Shown here: piece by piece, positions 50,814-59,540 of the stretch
Position numbering within the stretch: position 1 is the first letter of the stretch
Layout: every line of letters begins with the position of its first letter
NCBI GenBank assembly: GCA_002344065.1
Contig: DDTK01000007.1
Coordinates: 186,001-250,000 of the forward strand
Direction: 5' to 3'
DNA from: Flammeovirgaceae bacterium UBA2366
GTDB taxonomy: Bacteria; Bacteroidota; Bacteroidia; Cytophagales; Cyclobacteriaceae
DNA length: 64,000 nt
Notes under the pieces: model-generated
The model's input: the letters and a program-made list of their open reading frames with translations, nothing else
What the model was told of the DNA's origin: nothing
The model's database searches: none
Translations under genes and position numbers: made by a program

Positions 50814-50878
50814 GATTTTCGATTTACGATTGGTATTAGGTTGTCCAATACAAAAATCATAAATCTAAAATCGAAAAT
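50814..50878. repeat. Word-repeat hairpin between maeB and ruvA
   Basis: ATTTTCGATTT (50815-50825) pairs perfectly with AAATCGAAAAT (50868-50878). Further in, ACGATT (50826-50831) pairs with AATCAT (50855-50860), with one G-T pair. The right arm has an extra AAATCTA unit. The spacer consists of words such as GATTTTCGATTTACGATT and AATCATAAATCTAAAATC. It ends one base before the last codon of maeB. Confidence 0.7.
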
Positions 50879-50879
50879 A

Positions 50880-53156
50880 TTAAAGGTGATCATTTCGCTC
50901 GTGAAGTTGCGCATCCACAACAGCAATAGCGGCCATGTTCACAATTTCCCGAACGGAGCTTCCTAGTTGCAGTACATGTACAGGCTTTTTCATGCCTAAT
51001 AAAATGGGTCCGATCGCTTCTGCTCCGCCAATTTCCATCAGCAACTTGTAAGCAATGTTACCAGCCGCCAGGTTAGGGAAGATGAGCGTGTTAGCTCCAC
51101 CATCCACCAGGTTGCTGAACGGATAATTTTCGCGTTGTATCTCGGTGTTAAGGGCAACGTTGGCCTGAATATCCCCATCGATAATCAAATCGGGGTGCTT
51201 TAGTTTAGCCAGGCGTACGGCCTCGCGTGTTTTTTCCGGAACTTCCCCGCGTGATGATCCGAAGTTTGAATAGGAGAGCACGGCAATCTGTGGCTCAATA
51301 TCAAAGAAACGTACTCCTCGTGCAGTCAAAGAAATAATATCCACTAATTCGTGTGCTGTTGGGTTGAGGTTAACCGTTGTATCGGCAAAGAAATAAGTAC
51401 CTTTTTTATTCAAGATGATATACATACCGGCCACGCGCTCAACACCTTCGGCCATACCAATTATTTGAAGTGATGGCAAAATTGTTTTTGGATAATCTTT
51501 GGTAAGTCCTGACACCAGTGCATCGGCTTCACCAACCTCTACCATCATGGCGGCAAAATAATTACGGTCGCGCATCAATTGCTGGCAATCACGATAGGTA
51601 AGTCCTTTACGCTGACGTTTCTTGTACAACACAGCTGCATACTCATCAACTTTTGCAGGTTCCCTGCGTGGATAGATAATGGGACAATCCAGTTCTAATT
51701 TGTGTTCGTTGATTAAGCGTTCAATTTCATCTTTATCGCCTAACAATATGGGTTTGGCGATTTGCTGATCCTGTAGTTGCTGGGCTGCTTTTAAAATTTT
51801 TAAGTGGTGAGCTTCGGCAAATACAACACGTTTTGGATTTTGTTTTGCCCGATCAATAATCCGTGACATTAATTTCTGGTCAATCCCAATACGGTTTAAT
51901 AACTCCTGGTGATAAGCACCAAAATCAGTAATGGGTTTTTTAGCCATGCCTGAATTCATAGCAGCTTTTGCTACTGCCGGAGAAATGGTTGTGATTAATC
52001 TTGGATCAAGAGGCTTGGGTATAAGGTATTCTCTGCCGAACGAAATTTTTTCAGCACCATAGGCTTTTACTACAATATCGGGAACAGATTCTTTGGCCAG
52101 GCTGGCAATGGCGTGAACGGCAGCCAGCTTCATTTCTTCATTGATTTCTGTGGCTCGTACATCTAATGCACCCCGGAAGATGTATGGAAAGCCAAGTACA
52201 TTATTGACCTGGTTAGGATGATCAGAGCGACCGGTTGCCATGATTAAATCCGGCCGGGATTTTTTAGCAAGGTCGTAGGCGATTTCCGGATTGGGATTTG
52301 CTAAAGCAAAAACGATTGGATCTTTGGCCATTGACTTTATATCGTCTCCGGTAAGGATATCAGCCACCGATAACCCGATGAAGAAATCAGCACCCTTAAG
52401 TGCTTCTGGTAAAGAATTTAAGTTGCGTGATGTTGCAAATTCTTTTTTGATATCATCCAGCCCGGGTCGATCAGCACGAATCACTCCTTTACTATCGCAC
52501 ATCACCAGGTTTTCCTTCTTTACCCCCAGGCTCAGGTAAAGCCGTGTGCAACTTACGGCTGCTGCTCCGGCACCATTCACCACCACTTTAATCTGATCAA
52601 TTTTTTTATTTACAATTTCCAATGCATTGAGCAAAGCTGCGCCTGAAATTATTGCTGTGCCATGCTGGTCATCATGCATTACGGGTATGTTCATTTTTTC
52701 CCGCAACTCATGTTCAATCTTAAAACACTCCGGTGCTTTAATGTCTTCTAAGTTTATGCCGCCAAAGGTGGGTTCAAGTGCTTTTACAATCTGGATGAAC
52801 TTGTCAGGGTCTTCTTCATCGATTTCAATATCGAATACATCAATACCGGCAAATTTTTTGAAGAGTACACCCTTTCCTTCCATTACAGGTTTTGATGCTT
52901 CCGGTCCGATATTACCTAATCCTAAAACAGCGGTACCATTTGAAATAACCGCTACCAGGTTTCCCTTGGAGGTGTACTTGTACACATCTTCTTTGTTGGC
53001 AGCAATTTCTTTACAGGGTTCCGCAACACCGGGTGAGTAGGCCAGTGCCAGATCAAGTTGAGAGCTCAGTACTTTTGTTGGAACAACTTCTATTTTACCA
53101 GGTTGCCCTTGCATATGATAATTAAGGGCATCTTGTTTTCTGATTTTCAGCGACAT
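50880..53156 (-). CDS. maeB: NADP-dependent malic enzyme with phosphotransacetylase-like tail
   Basis: Converts malate to pyruvate, CO2 and NADPH. The 758-residue protein fuses two parts. The first (to about residue 420) is the malic enzyme, with ALAYSPGVAEPC near residue 32 and KGNLVAVISNGTAVLGLGNIG; the Asp and Glu ligands lie in the central region. The second (about 430-758) resembles phosphate acetyl/butyryl transferase and probably binds acetyl-CoA as a regulator rather than catalysing. It is single and has its own -7 box. Confidence 0.95.
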   Translation of the reverse strand: MSLKIRKQDALNYHMQGQPGKIEVVPTKVLSSQLDLALAYSPGVAEPCKEIAANKEDVYKYTSKGNLVAVISNGTAVLGLGNIGPEASKPVMEGKGVLFKKFAGIDVFDIEIDEEDPDKFIQIVKALEPTFGGINLEDIKAPECFKIEHELREKMNIPVMHDDQHGTAIISGAALLNALEIVNKKIDQIKVVVNGAGAAAVSCTRLYLSLGVKKENLVMCDSKGVIRADRPGLDDIKKEFATSRNLNSLPEALKGADFFIGLSVADILTGDDIKSMAKDPIVFALANPNPEIAYDLAKKSRPDLIMATGRSDHPNQVNNVLGFPYIFRGALDVRATEINEEMKLAAVHAIASLAKESVPDIVVKAYGAEKISFGREYLIPKPLDPRLITTISPAVAKAAMNSGMAKKPITDFGAYHQELLNRIGIDQKLMSRIIDRAKQNPKRVVFAEAHHLKILKAAQQLQDQQIAKPILLGDKDEIERLINEHKLELDCPIIYPRREPAKVDEYAAVLYKKRQRKGLTYRDCQQLMRDRNYFAAMMVEVGEADALVSGLTKDYPKTILPSLQIIGMAEGVERVAGMYIILNKKGTYFFADTTVNLNPTAHELVDIISLTARGVRFFDIEPQIAVLSYSNFGSSRGEVPEKTREAVRLAKLKHPDLIIDGDIQANVALNTEIQRENYPFSNLVDGGANTLIFPNLAAGNIAYKLLMEIGGAEAIGPILLGMKKPVHVLQLGSSVREIVNMAAIAVVDAQLHERNDHL

Positions 53157-53175
53157 TAGAAATGTATTAAAGAGT

Positions 53176-53183
53176 CAAAGATA
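53176..53183 (-). promoter_or_regulatory. Candidate -7 box TATCTTTG for maeB
   Basis: On the minus strand these bases read TATCTTTG, an exact TAnnTTTG match, 20 bases before the maeB ATG. No good -33 TTTG follows at 19 bases. Confidence 0.45.
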
Positions 53184-53267
53184 GTACTCTGCATCATCTC
53201 TAAAAACCATTCAAAAAAGACCGTTTAACCGAATACCTAAAGCATTCAGTCAAAAAAAGAAGATGGA

Positions 53268-54356
53268 CTAAGGACTGGTTTTGCTAATTCCGGATTTGAA
53301 TGTCCACAGAATAGCTTCAAACTCACGAATAGTTTCGCGTTGATCTTTTCCCGGACTGAAGCAAAATCCCTCTATATAATAAATACGCTGTTGTTCATTG
53401 TCAACTAAACCATAACTAATGAACGGCCCCCCCATGGAGTTGTTATTCGTTTTCCATAGCCAGCGCATTTCCATGGCAAAGCGATTATTGAAGTTAACCT
53501 GAGTGGCTTTTAAGGGTTTGAAAGGTACGGACGTTTCGGTTACAACGTAACTCTCAGGATTATCAGGATCATCGAATAAATATTTTCTGGCAATTTCGTT
53601 CCGCCAATGAATTAAACTGTCGGGTAGTAACTGATACTCGCTCTCATAGGGTTTCCAACTGATAAATATATTTTTATCAACCCGGTTGTCCATTAAGCGA
53701 AGCCATACAAAGTCTTCCTGCTTATCAGCCACCTTAAATCCAAAGGGGAGTTTAATTTCGAAGTCAAATTCTTTTCGGAGTGCTTCGGTTACTCCCCGTG
53801 TAGTAGTACTTTTTTCAAGTCCTGCATTTAACCTTTTCTTTTCTACCGTATTGAAGTAATCCTGAATTCGCTTTCCGTTTTGTCTCAGCTTTTTGATGAG
53901 GTTTTCCTGGGTATCGCTGAAGAGATACATCACCTCCTGCCCGCGTGAGTACTCATCTTTAGAGGTTACCAGAAAAAATGAAGTGTCCGTTCGTATGCGA
54001 TCCAGCGTCTCTTCTGTAAAATTTTCCTTCATGATTTTTGAACCAGAAGTCTGCTGATCCAGGGTAAACACAAAAACCAGGTTTCGGATTTGCGTGAGCA
54101 GGGTAAAGCCCTTACGCGGATAGACATAGATCAGATCAAAAAGTGGTTCTTCACGAGGTAAGCCGGCTACTTCAGCTTTAAAAATTTTTCGCAACTCATG
54201 ACCCAGTTCACCTTTCCATTGCACGGAATCAAGGATAAGAATCAAATCACCGGGTTTGCCGGTAGCAGCGGGTAAATTTTCAACTCTGTTTTTTTCAGAT
54301 GTATTGCATGCCCAGAAGCCAGCCAGAAAAATGATGCTGATAAAAATAATTCTCAT
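53268..54356 (-). CDS. DUF4837-family lipoprotein
   Basis: A 362-residue protein with a lipoprotein signal (lipobox FWAC, Cys17). The body matches the DUF4837 family that I know from Bacteroidota: PGDLILILDSVQWKGELG near residue 36, PLFDLIYV and a C-terminal GFCFSPGKDQRETIREFEAI. It probably acts at the outer membrane or periplasm. Function is not known. It is upstream of maeB on the same strand and just downstream of the lytic transglycosylase gene. Confidence 0.9.
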   Translation of the reverse strand: MRIIFISIIFLAGFWACNTSEKNRVENLPAATGKPGDLILILDSVQWKGELGHELRKIFKAEVAGLPREEPLFDLIYVYPRKGFTLLTQIRNLVFVFTLDQQTSGSKIMKENFTEETLDRIRTDTSFFLVTSKDEYSRGQEVMYLFSDTQENLIKKLRQNGKRIQDYFNTVEKKRLNAGLEKSTTTRGVTEALRKEFDFEIKLPFGFKVADKQEDFVWLRLMDNRVDKNIFISWKPYESEYQLLPDSLIHWRNEIARKYLFDDPDNPESYVVTETSVPFKPLKATQVNFNNRFAMEMRWLWKTNNNSMGGPFISYGLVDNEQQRIYYIEGFCFSPGKDQRETIREFEAILWTFKSGISKTSP

Positions 54357-54429
54357 ACCACAAGTTTAAAGCATAATGCAGAATTCACTGCATTCGTCAC
54401 GAAAAAAAAGATGGAACCCCACAGGGAAT

Positions 54430-55872
54430 TTATCTCGAAATAATCAGGGTTTGACCGGGCTGTATTTTGCTGTCGGAAAGATTGTTCAGCTCCTTAATCT
54501 TTTCAATGGTCAGCCCTTCAAATTGTTTAGAAATACCCCACAGCGTGTCGCCAGCCTGTACCACATACCTTTTAGAGTCTGGAACCGGAATAGGCTGGGT
54601 GACTTTAGGTGCCGAAGTAGCTGAGGCAATGACTGTACCCTCCGCTGGTGGCTTTATCCAGATTGTTAACGGTTGACCAATTTTAATGATGTTGCTGTTC
54701 AGGTTATTCCATTTCTTAATGTCTTCTACGCGCACTTTGTAGCGCATGGCTATGCTGCCCAGCACATCACCACTTTTTACCCGATAAACAATACGATCCT
54801 TACCGTAGGTTGTTTCTTCTGTATTGCGTGCTAAAACCTCCAACTCACGCCTGCCAACTTTTGATGCTGAGTCCAGTATAGCCAAACGATTTTCGTCAAG
54901 CAGTTTTTTTGCCACCAAAGGAATTTTTATGATGTGAGGTTTGGTGGCATCCGGCACCGCGTTACGTAAAATTGACGGATTTAATTTTTGTAAATCCTCC
55001 AGGCAAACTTCGGTAAGTTTGGCAAATGTTTCGAGGTGAAGGTATTTATCAACGTGTAGTGTGTCATGTGGCATAAGCACCTCATGTTCACCCTGAATAA
55101 AATTATGTTCTTCCAGGTAATTCATAGTATAGATCATGGCTACGAATTGCGGAACATAAGAACGCGTTTCGCGTGGAAGGAATGGATAGATCTCCCAAAA
55201 TGATTTTTTATATCCTGATCTGCGAATGGCCTTCTTTACATTACCGGGCCCGGCATTATAGGCGGCAAGTGCAAGTTCCCAATCGTTAAACATGCCATAC
55301 AAATCCCGTAGGTAACGGCAGGCTGCTTCGGTAGACTTTTCAGGGTCCATCCGTTCATCAATGTACCAATCGGCCCGCAAGTTGTAATGCCTGCCGGTGG
55401 CATACATAAATTGCCATAAGCCGACAGCGCGTGCCCGTGAAATTGCTTTTGGATTTAAGCCTGATTCGATGATGGATAAATATTTCAATTCATCAGGAAG
55501 TCCGTAGCGTTGAAGATGTTTTTCGAAAACAGGGAAGTAAATATTTTTCCTACGAATCACCATGCGGGTGTACTCACGATCGCGTACTGTGAAGTAGTTG
55601 ATAAAGGAGTGAATACGATCGTTGTAGTGCAGGGGAATGGATTTTTCAATACAGCTCAAGCGATCCCTGATGATAGCGGGCCGGTCATCGCCCGGAATAA
55701 ATTCAATGTCGGAGAGGAGGGTATAAAAAGCAAAACTGGTGGTATCTTCCTTAAAAACCATTTCCTCTTCGGCCATGGCTATTTCAAGAGAGTCAATAAC
55801 CGGTTCGCTTCCCTGTGCAAAACAAGGAGTTAAGGCTATTGTTAAGAGAAAAAATATAAACACTCTGCTCAT
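54430..55872 (-). CDS. Lytic transglycosylase with two LysM domains (MltD-like)
   Basis: Cuts the glycan chains of peptidoglycan in the periplasm. The 480-residue protein has a signal peptide (ends near CFAQG). The SLT domain covers about residues 120-260, with the catalytic Glu in SIIESGLNPKAISRARAVGLWQFM and the ALAAYNAGPGNV motif. Two C-terminal LysM domains bind glycan (YRVKSGDVLGSIAMRYKV and YVVQAGDTLWGISKQFEG). The order resembles MltD. It follows gatA immediately, with 1 base between, so they are read together. Confidence 0.94.
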   Translation of the reverse strand: MSRVFIFFLLTIALTPCFAQGSEPVIDSLEIAMAEEEMVFKEDTTSFAFYTLLSDIEFIPGDDRPAIIRDRLSCIEKSIPLHYNDRIHSFINYFTVRDREYTRMVIRRKNIYFPVFEKHLQRYGLPDELKYLSIIESGLNPKAISRARAVGLWQFMYATGRHYNLRADWYIDERMDPEKSTEAACRYLRDLYGMFNDWELALAAYNAGPGNVKKAIRRSGYKKSFWEIYPFLPRETRSYVPQFVAMIYTMNYLEEHNFIQGEHEVLMPHDTLHVDKYLHLETFAKLTEVCLEDLQKLNPSILRNAVPDATKPHIIKIPLVAKKLLDENRLAILDSASKVGRRELEVLARNTEETTYGKDRIVYRVKSGDVLGSIAMRYKVRVEDIKKWNNLNSNIIKIGQPLTIWIKPPAEGTVIASATSAPKVTQPIPVPDSKRYVVQAGDTLWGISKQFEGLTIEKIKELNNLSDSKIQPGQTLIISR

Positions 55873-55873
55873 A

Positions 55874-57304
55874 TCAGTTCAGTTTCATCAGATAAGCTGA
55901 AAACTGTAAAAGATTTGCCTCATCAAAATCAGTAGCCAAAATCTGAAGGCCAATAGGTAAACCTTTATCATCCACACCGCAAGGTACGGAAATACCAGGT
56001 ACCCCTGCAACATTGGCTAATACAGAGAACAAATCGGCCAGGTACATTTCCAATGGATCGCTTGTATGCTCACCCAGTTTAAAGGCTGTTGTTGGAGCGG
56101 TGGGCATAAGGATGAAGTCATATGTTTTGAATATTTCCTGCATCTTATTTCGGATAAGCTGTCGCACCTTTTGTGCTTTGGTATAGTACGCATCGTAATA
56201 GCTCGCACTCAGAACAAAAGTTCCTAATAGAATTCTTTTTTGTACTTCTTTGCCAAAGGCTTCCGTTCTGGTTTTTTTATAAAGCGATTGTAAATCCGAT
56301 GTAGCCGGACTGCGGTACCCATAGCGAACACCATCAAAGCGTGAAAGATTAGAACTGGCTTCAGCAGTTGCCAGAATATAATAGGTTGGTAAACTGTACT
56401 CGAGCAAGGGAAAGTCCAGGGCATCCATTTCATGACCTGCTGTCTTCAGTTTGTCAAGATTGTCAATTAAGGTTTTTTTTATTTCCGGTTGAAGTCCGGG
56501 TGAGTCAATCGTTTCGTGAAAATACGCAATCTTATATTTTTTGTTAAGGGGTTGAGCGAGTGCTTTGGAATACTGAGGGACAGGTTTTTGCGATACCGTG
56601 CTGTCGTATTCATCAGCTCCGGCAATCACCTCCAAAACGTATGCTACATCCTCCACGTTCGTTCCGAAAATTCCAACGCAATCAAATGAAGATGCATAGG
56701 CAATTAATCCGTATCGCGAAATTCTTGAATAGGTTGGCTTTAATCCAACAACCCCGCAAAAGGCTGCTGGTTGGCGAACGGATCCTCCGGTATCGGAGCC
56801 CAATGAAATGCGGCACATGCCGGCTTGTACGGCTACAGCAGAGCCACCTGATGATCCTCCTGGAACGCGGAGATTGTCGACATCATTAAGCACGGGGCCA
56901 AAAGCAGAATTTTCATTAGAAGAACCCATAGCAAACTCATCGCAATTTTGCCGGCCAATGATAATGGCATCTTCATCCAGTAAGCGCTGAACAACCGTGG
57001 CGTTGTATTGCGCTGTATAGCCATCCAGTATTTTACTGCTGGCTTGAACCGGATGATTTTGATACGATAAGACGTCTTTTAACCCAATAACCAAACCGGC
57101 CAGTTTTCCGGCTGTTTTGGTTTTAACTTTTGCATCGATGGTTATGGCTTGTGTACGCGCTTCTTCTTCGAACACGCTCAGAAATGCATTGAGGTGTTTT
57201 TTTTGATGGATAACGCTGAGGTGGTGTCTGACTAAGTCCTCACAAGAGACGTTGCCGCGAAAGAGATCATCCTGAATATCGCGCAGTGTCGCGTAATCTT
57301 TCAA
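55874..57304 (-). CDS. gatA: Glutamyl-tRNA(Gln) amidotransferase subunit A
   Basis: Amidase subunit of GatCAB, which turns Glu-tRNA(Gln) into Gln-tRNA(Gln) by glutamine-derived ammonia. The 476-residue protein has the amidase triad: Lys in VIGLKDVLSYQ near residue 76, and the two serines in PGGSSGGSAVAVQAG and SLGSDTGGSVRQPAAFCG. The start is TTG at 57304, as no ATG fits before the conserved N-terminal helix. It lies 2 bases after tatA, and is followed by the transglycosylase. gatB and gatC are not in the window. Confidence 0.95.
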   Translation of the reverse strand: MKDYATLRDIQDDLFRGNVSCEDLVRHHLSVIHQKKHLNAFLSVFEEEARTQAITIDAKVKTKTAGKLAGLVIGLKDVLSYQNHPVQASSKILDGYTAQYNATVVQRLLDEDAIIIGRQNCDEFAMGSSNENSAFGPVLNDVDNLRVPGGSSGGSAVAVQAGMCRISLGSDTGGSVRQPAAFCGVVGLKPTYSRISRYGLIAYASSFDCVGIFGTNVEDVAYVLEVIAGADEYDSTVSQKPVPQYSKALAQPLNKKYKIAYFHETIDSPGLQPEIKKTLIDNLDKLKTAGHEMDALDFPLLEYSLPTYYILATAEASSNLSRFDGVRYGYRSPATSDLQSLYKKTRTEAFGKEVQKRILLGTFVLSASYYDAYYTKAQKVRQLIRNKMQEIFKTYDFILMPTAPTTAFKLGEHTSDPLEMYLADLFSVLANVAGVPGISVPCGVDDKGLPIGLQILATDFDEANLLQFSAYLMKLN

Positions 57305-57306
57305 TC

Positions 57307-57516
57307 CTAGTCTTCTATTTTTTTAGGAACTTCCTTGCCAGCCTCGTCCACTTCCTTTTTTACATCTTTTACAGCATCCTTAAATTCCCGAATACCACGG
57401 CCAACACCACGTGCAAATTCAGGGATTTTTTTCGCTCCAAAGAAAATCAAAACAGCAAGCGCAATGAGAACCCATTCCATCCCACCAGGCATTCCAAGCA
57501 AAAAAATTGAATTCAT
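57307..57516 (-). CDS. tatA: Twin-arginine translocase subunit TatA
   Basis: Forms the pore of the Tat pathway, which exports folded proteins. The 69-residue protein has one N-terminal helix and the FFGAKKIPEFARGVGRGIREF block, the conserved hinge and amphipathic helix, and then a charged tail. It is the TatA/E type. A likely substrate, the Gfo/Idh oxidoreductase with an RRKF signal, is encoded at 17.9-19.3 kb. The gene is upstream of gatA, 2 bases away, in the same direction. Confidence 0.93.
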   Translation of the reverse strand: MNSIFLLGMPGGMEWVLIALAVLIFFGAKKIPEFARGVGRGIREFKDAVKDVKKEVDEAGKEVPKKIED

Positions 57517-57607
57517 GTTTTTGTATTTATCGGGTAAAGATAGAGCATAAATCTGAATCCAAAAAAATAGCCATAGAGGGCATTATATACCCTTAAATGG
57601 TCAAAAA

Positions 57608-58798
57608 TCAGTTTCTAAGCCATTGTTGGGGATCCAGCGCAGTGGTGTTTTTACGCAATTGGAACCGTAATTCAGAAATTCCATCGGCATTGGATAATAC
57701 CTGACCTATCTCCTGGTTGGTGTTCACCCGCTGCCCTTTTTTGACGTACACTTCCTTCAACCCCGAGTAAACGGAGAAATATTCACCGTGGTTAATAATA
57801 ACAGAGTTACCGAATGGTGGGATTACAGCAATGTACCGTACTTCGCCCTCAAAGATGCTTTTAACCTTTTCGTTTTCTTTTGTTTGGATGTTAATGCCAT
57901 CATTCTGAATAATAATGCCCTTTAACACCGGATGGTTTTGCTTACCGAACTTCTGCGAAACAAAACCTGTTGCCGGCCAGGGAAACTTAGCTTTGTTCTC
58001 CTCAAATGAGTTTGACAACGCTACCGATGCGGCACTTGTTGCAGCCTTGGATTCGCGTGCTGCACGTTCCATTTCTTCTTTAATAATTTCATTAATTCGT
58101 TTGTCCAGAACAACAAGCGCTTTTTTGGTGTCTTCCAAATCCTTCTTCAATATCTTTTCTTGCTTTTCCAGTGATTTTACCAGGGTATTTTGTTTGGCTT
58201 TAAGATTGACCAGGCTATTATTTTCCTTAACCTGTTGGCTTAGTAATTCGTTTTTTTCTGATCGCTTTGATTCTATTTGTTTTACCTGAACACCTAATTC
58301 AGTTTGTACTTGCTGGATGGCCTCCACCTGAATTTTGCGTCTTTCAGAATATTGACGCATATATTGTAGACGCATCATAAGTTGATCGAACGATTCGGCA
58401 GAAAACAAAAAGGTTAATCGTGTAGCGCTGTTATTAGCTTTTTGAGCAGCAAACAGCATGGCCGCATATTCTTCCCTGAGTTTTTTCAGGTCTTCTTCAA
58501 GGGCCAGTATAAAACCGTTGTTGTCGGCAATGTCTTTATCCAATAAACTGATTTCGGATTTTATGGATTGAATTAAATTTTCCTGCACGCGAATGCGTTG
58601 ATTTAAGGCATTAAGTTCCCCCAGCGAACTTTTTTTTCGAACTGAAGTTTCATCAAGGATTTTTTCAACCTCTTTTATTTTCTCCAGGTTCTGTTGTTTT
58701 TCTTTTTGTAACTGGGTCTTTGTTTTTTTCTGGGCGGTTGCGCCCAGTGCCAGTAGAAGAAGTATAACCGAAAGCAGTATTTTTTTACCTGCGGTCAT
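57608..58798 (-). CDS. EnvC-like murein hydrolase activator with a degenerate LytM domain
   Basis: A 396-residue protein with a signal peptide, a long coiled coil (about residues 22-250) and a C-terminal LytM/M23 domain (about 275-396). The zinc ligands of active M23 enzymes are missing: the HxGxD motif is NDGIN, and the final HxH is replaced by ELRFQLR. The protein is therefore not a peptidase but probably an activator of amidases, like E. coli EnvC, at cell division. The ATG overlaps the end of the DUF4292 gene by 14 bases, so the two are translationally coupled. Confidence 0.92.
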   Translation of the reverse strand: MTAGKKILLSVILLLLALGATAQKKTKTQLQKEKQQNLEKIKEVEKILDETSVRKKSSLGELNALNQRIRVQENLIQSIKSEISLLDKDIADNNGFILALEEDLKKLREEYAAMLFAAQKANNSATRLTFLFSAESFDQLMMRLQYMRQYSERRKIQVEAIQQVQTELGVQVKQIESKRSEKNELLSQQVKENNSLVNLKAKQNTLVKSLEKQEKILKKDLEDTKKALVVLDKRINEIIKEEMERAARESKAATSAASVALSNSFEENKAKFPWPATGFVSQKFGKQNHPVLKGIIIQNDGINIQTKENEKVKSIFEGEVRYIAVIPPFGNSVIINHGEYFSVYSGLKEVYVKKGQRVNTNQEIGQVLSNADGISELRFQLRKNTTALDPQQWLRN

Positions 58799-59540
58799 AT
58801 TTTTTTGGAATGTTGAACGGGAATTTTAATTCTTTATCGCCAACCTCGGCTTTGTTATACTCAAAAATAACAGAAGTGTTTAATAAACCGGCTGAAGTTT
58901 TGTACAGCAACGATATGGTGGCATTATACGGAAAGGTTTTGCCAGAAACGGGTTGAAAATTTCCATAATTAATGGTGAGCGAATTATGTGAGTCATTCTC
59001 CTTGAGTTCAACCTTTTGGATTTTCATGGTAGAGGCACTGATGTAATTCATAACGTCTACCGTGCCGGAAGATTGCTTTAATAAAAATGTGAGGCTTTTT
59101 TCGTCAACCTCATCTTCTTCTTTACGAGCCATAAGCAAGTTGCCTAAAAAGGCAGATTGAATAACCTTGTAGTTTACCTCAAAATTGAAACGCTTGGAAA
59201 GTTCAACGTAATCAAAAACATAGTATTCCTTATCGACATTGCTAATCACTGTAATAGAGTCTTTGTTAATCAGTACGCGACCACCCTGTACACCAATTAC
59301 AGTGAAGTTCATCCAAATCACACTATCCTTTCGTACTCGTATCACCGATTTAACTTCACGTTCTTTGTTGCCGTCTTTCAGCACCATTCTTGCTTTTCCA
59401 TGAAAATACTCAAAGTCGATTTCTTCAATAGCCAACGAAGCCTTGGGTTTCAGGTCACCTGAGGATGCGGTAATTTTTTTACTGCACGAAGTAATTACCA
59501 GGGGTAATGCAACGCAACAGAGAAAAAGAAGCCTATTCAT
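58785..59540 (-). CDS. DUF4292-family lipoprotein
   Basis: A 251-residue protein with a lipoprotein signal (lipobox ITSC, Cys19). The body matches the DUF4292 family: FEYFHGKARMVLKDG near residue 44, SVIWMNFTVIGVQGGRVLI, and a beta-rich run to the end. The fold is probably related to LolA/LolB-type lipoprotein carriers, since both hold a hydrophobic cavity; this is an inference. It overlaps the EnvC gene by 14 bases and the TPR gene by 8 bases, so the three form a tight operon. Confidence 0.9.
   Translation of the reverse strand: MNRLLFLCCVALPLVITSCSKKITASSGDLKPKASLAIEEIDFEYFHGKARMVLKDGNKEREVKSVIRVRKDSVIWMNFTVIGVQGGRVLINKDSITVISNVDKEYYVFDYVELSKRFNFEVNYKVIQSAFLGNLLMARKEEDEVDEKSLTFLLKQSSGTVDVMNYISASTMKIQKVELKENDSHNSLTINYGNFQPVSGKTFPYNATISLLYKTSAGLLNTSVIFEYNKAEVGDKELKFPFNIPKKYDRR

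Noticed and set aside
57608..58798. EnvC-like protein as an active M23 peptidase
   Set aside because: The zinc ligands are replaced (NDGIN for HxGxD, ELRFQLR for HLHFE), so it can only be an activator.
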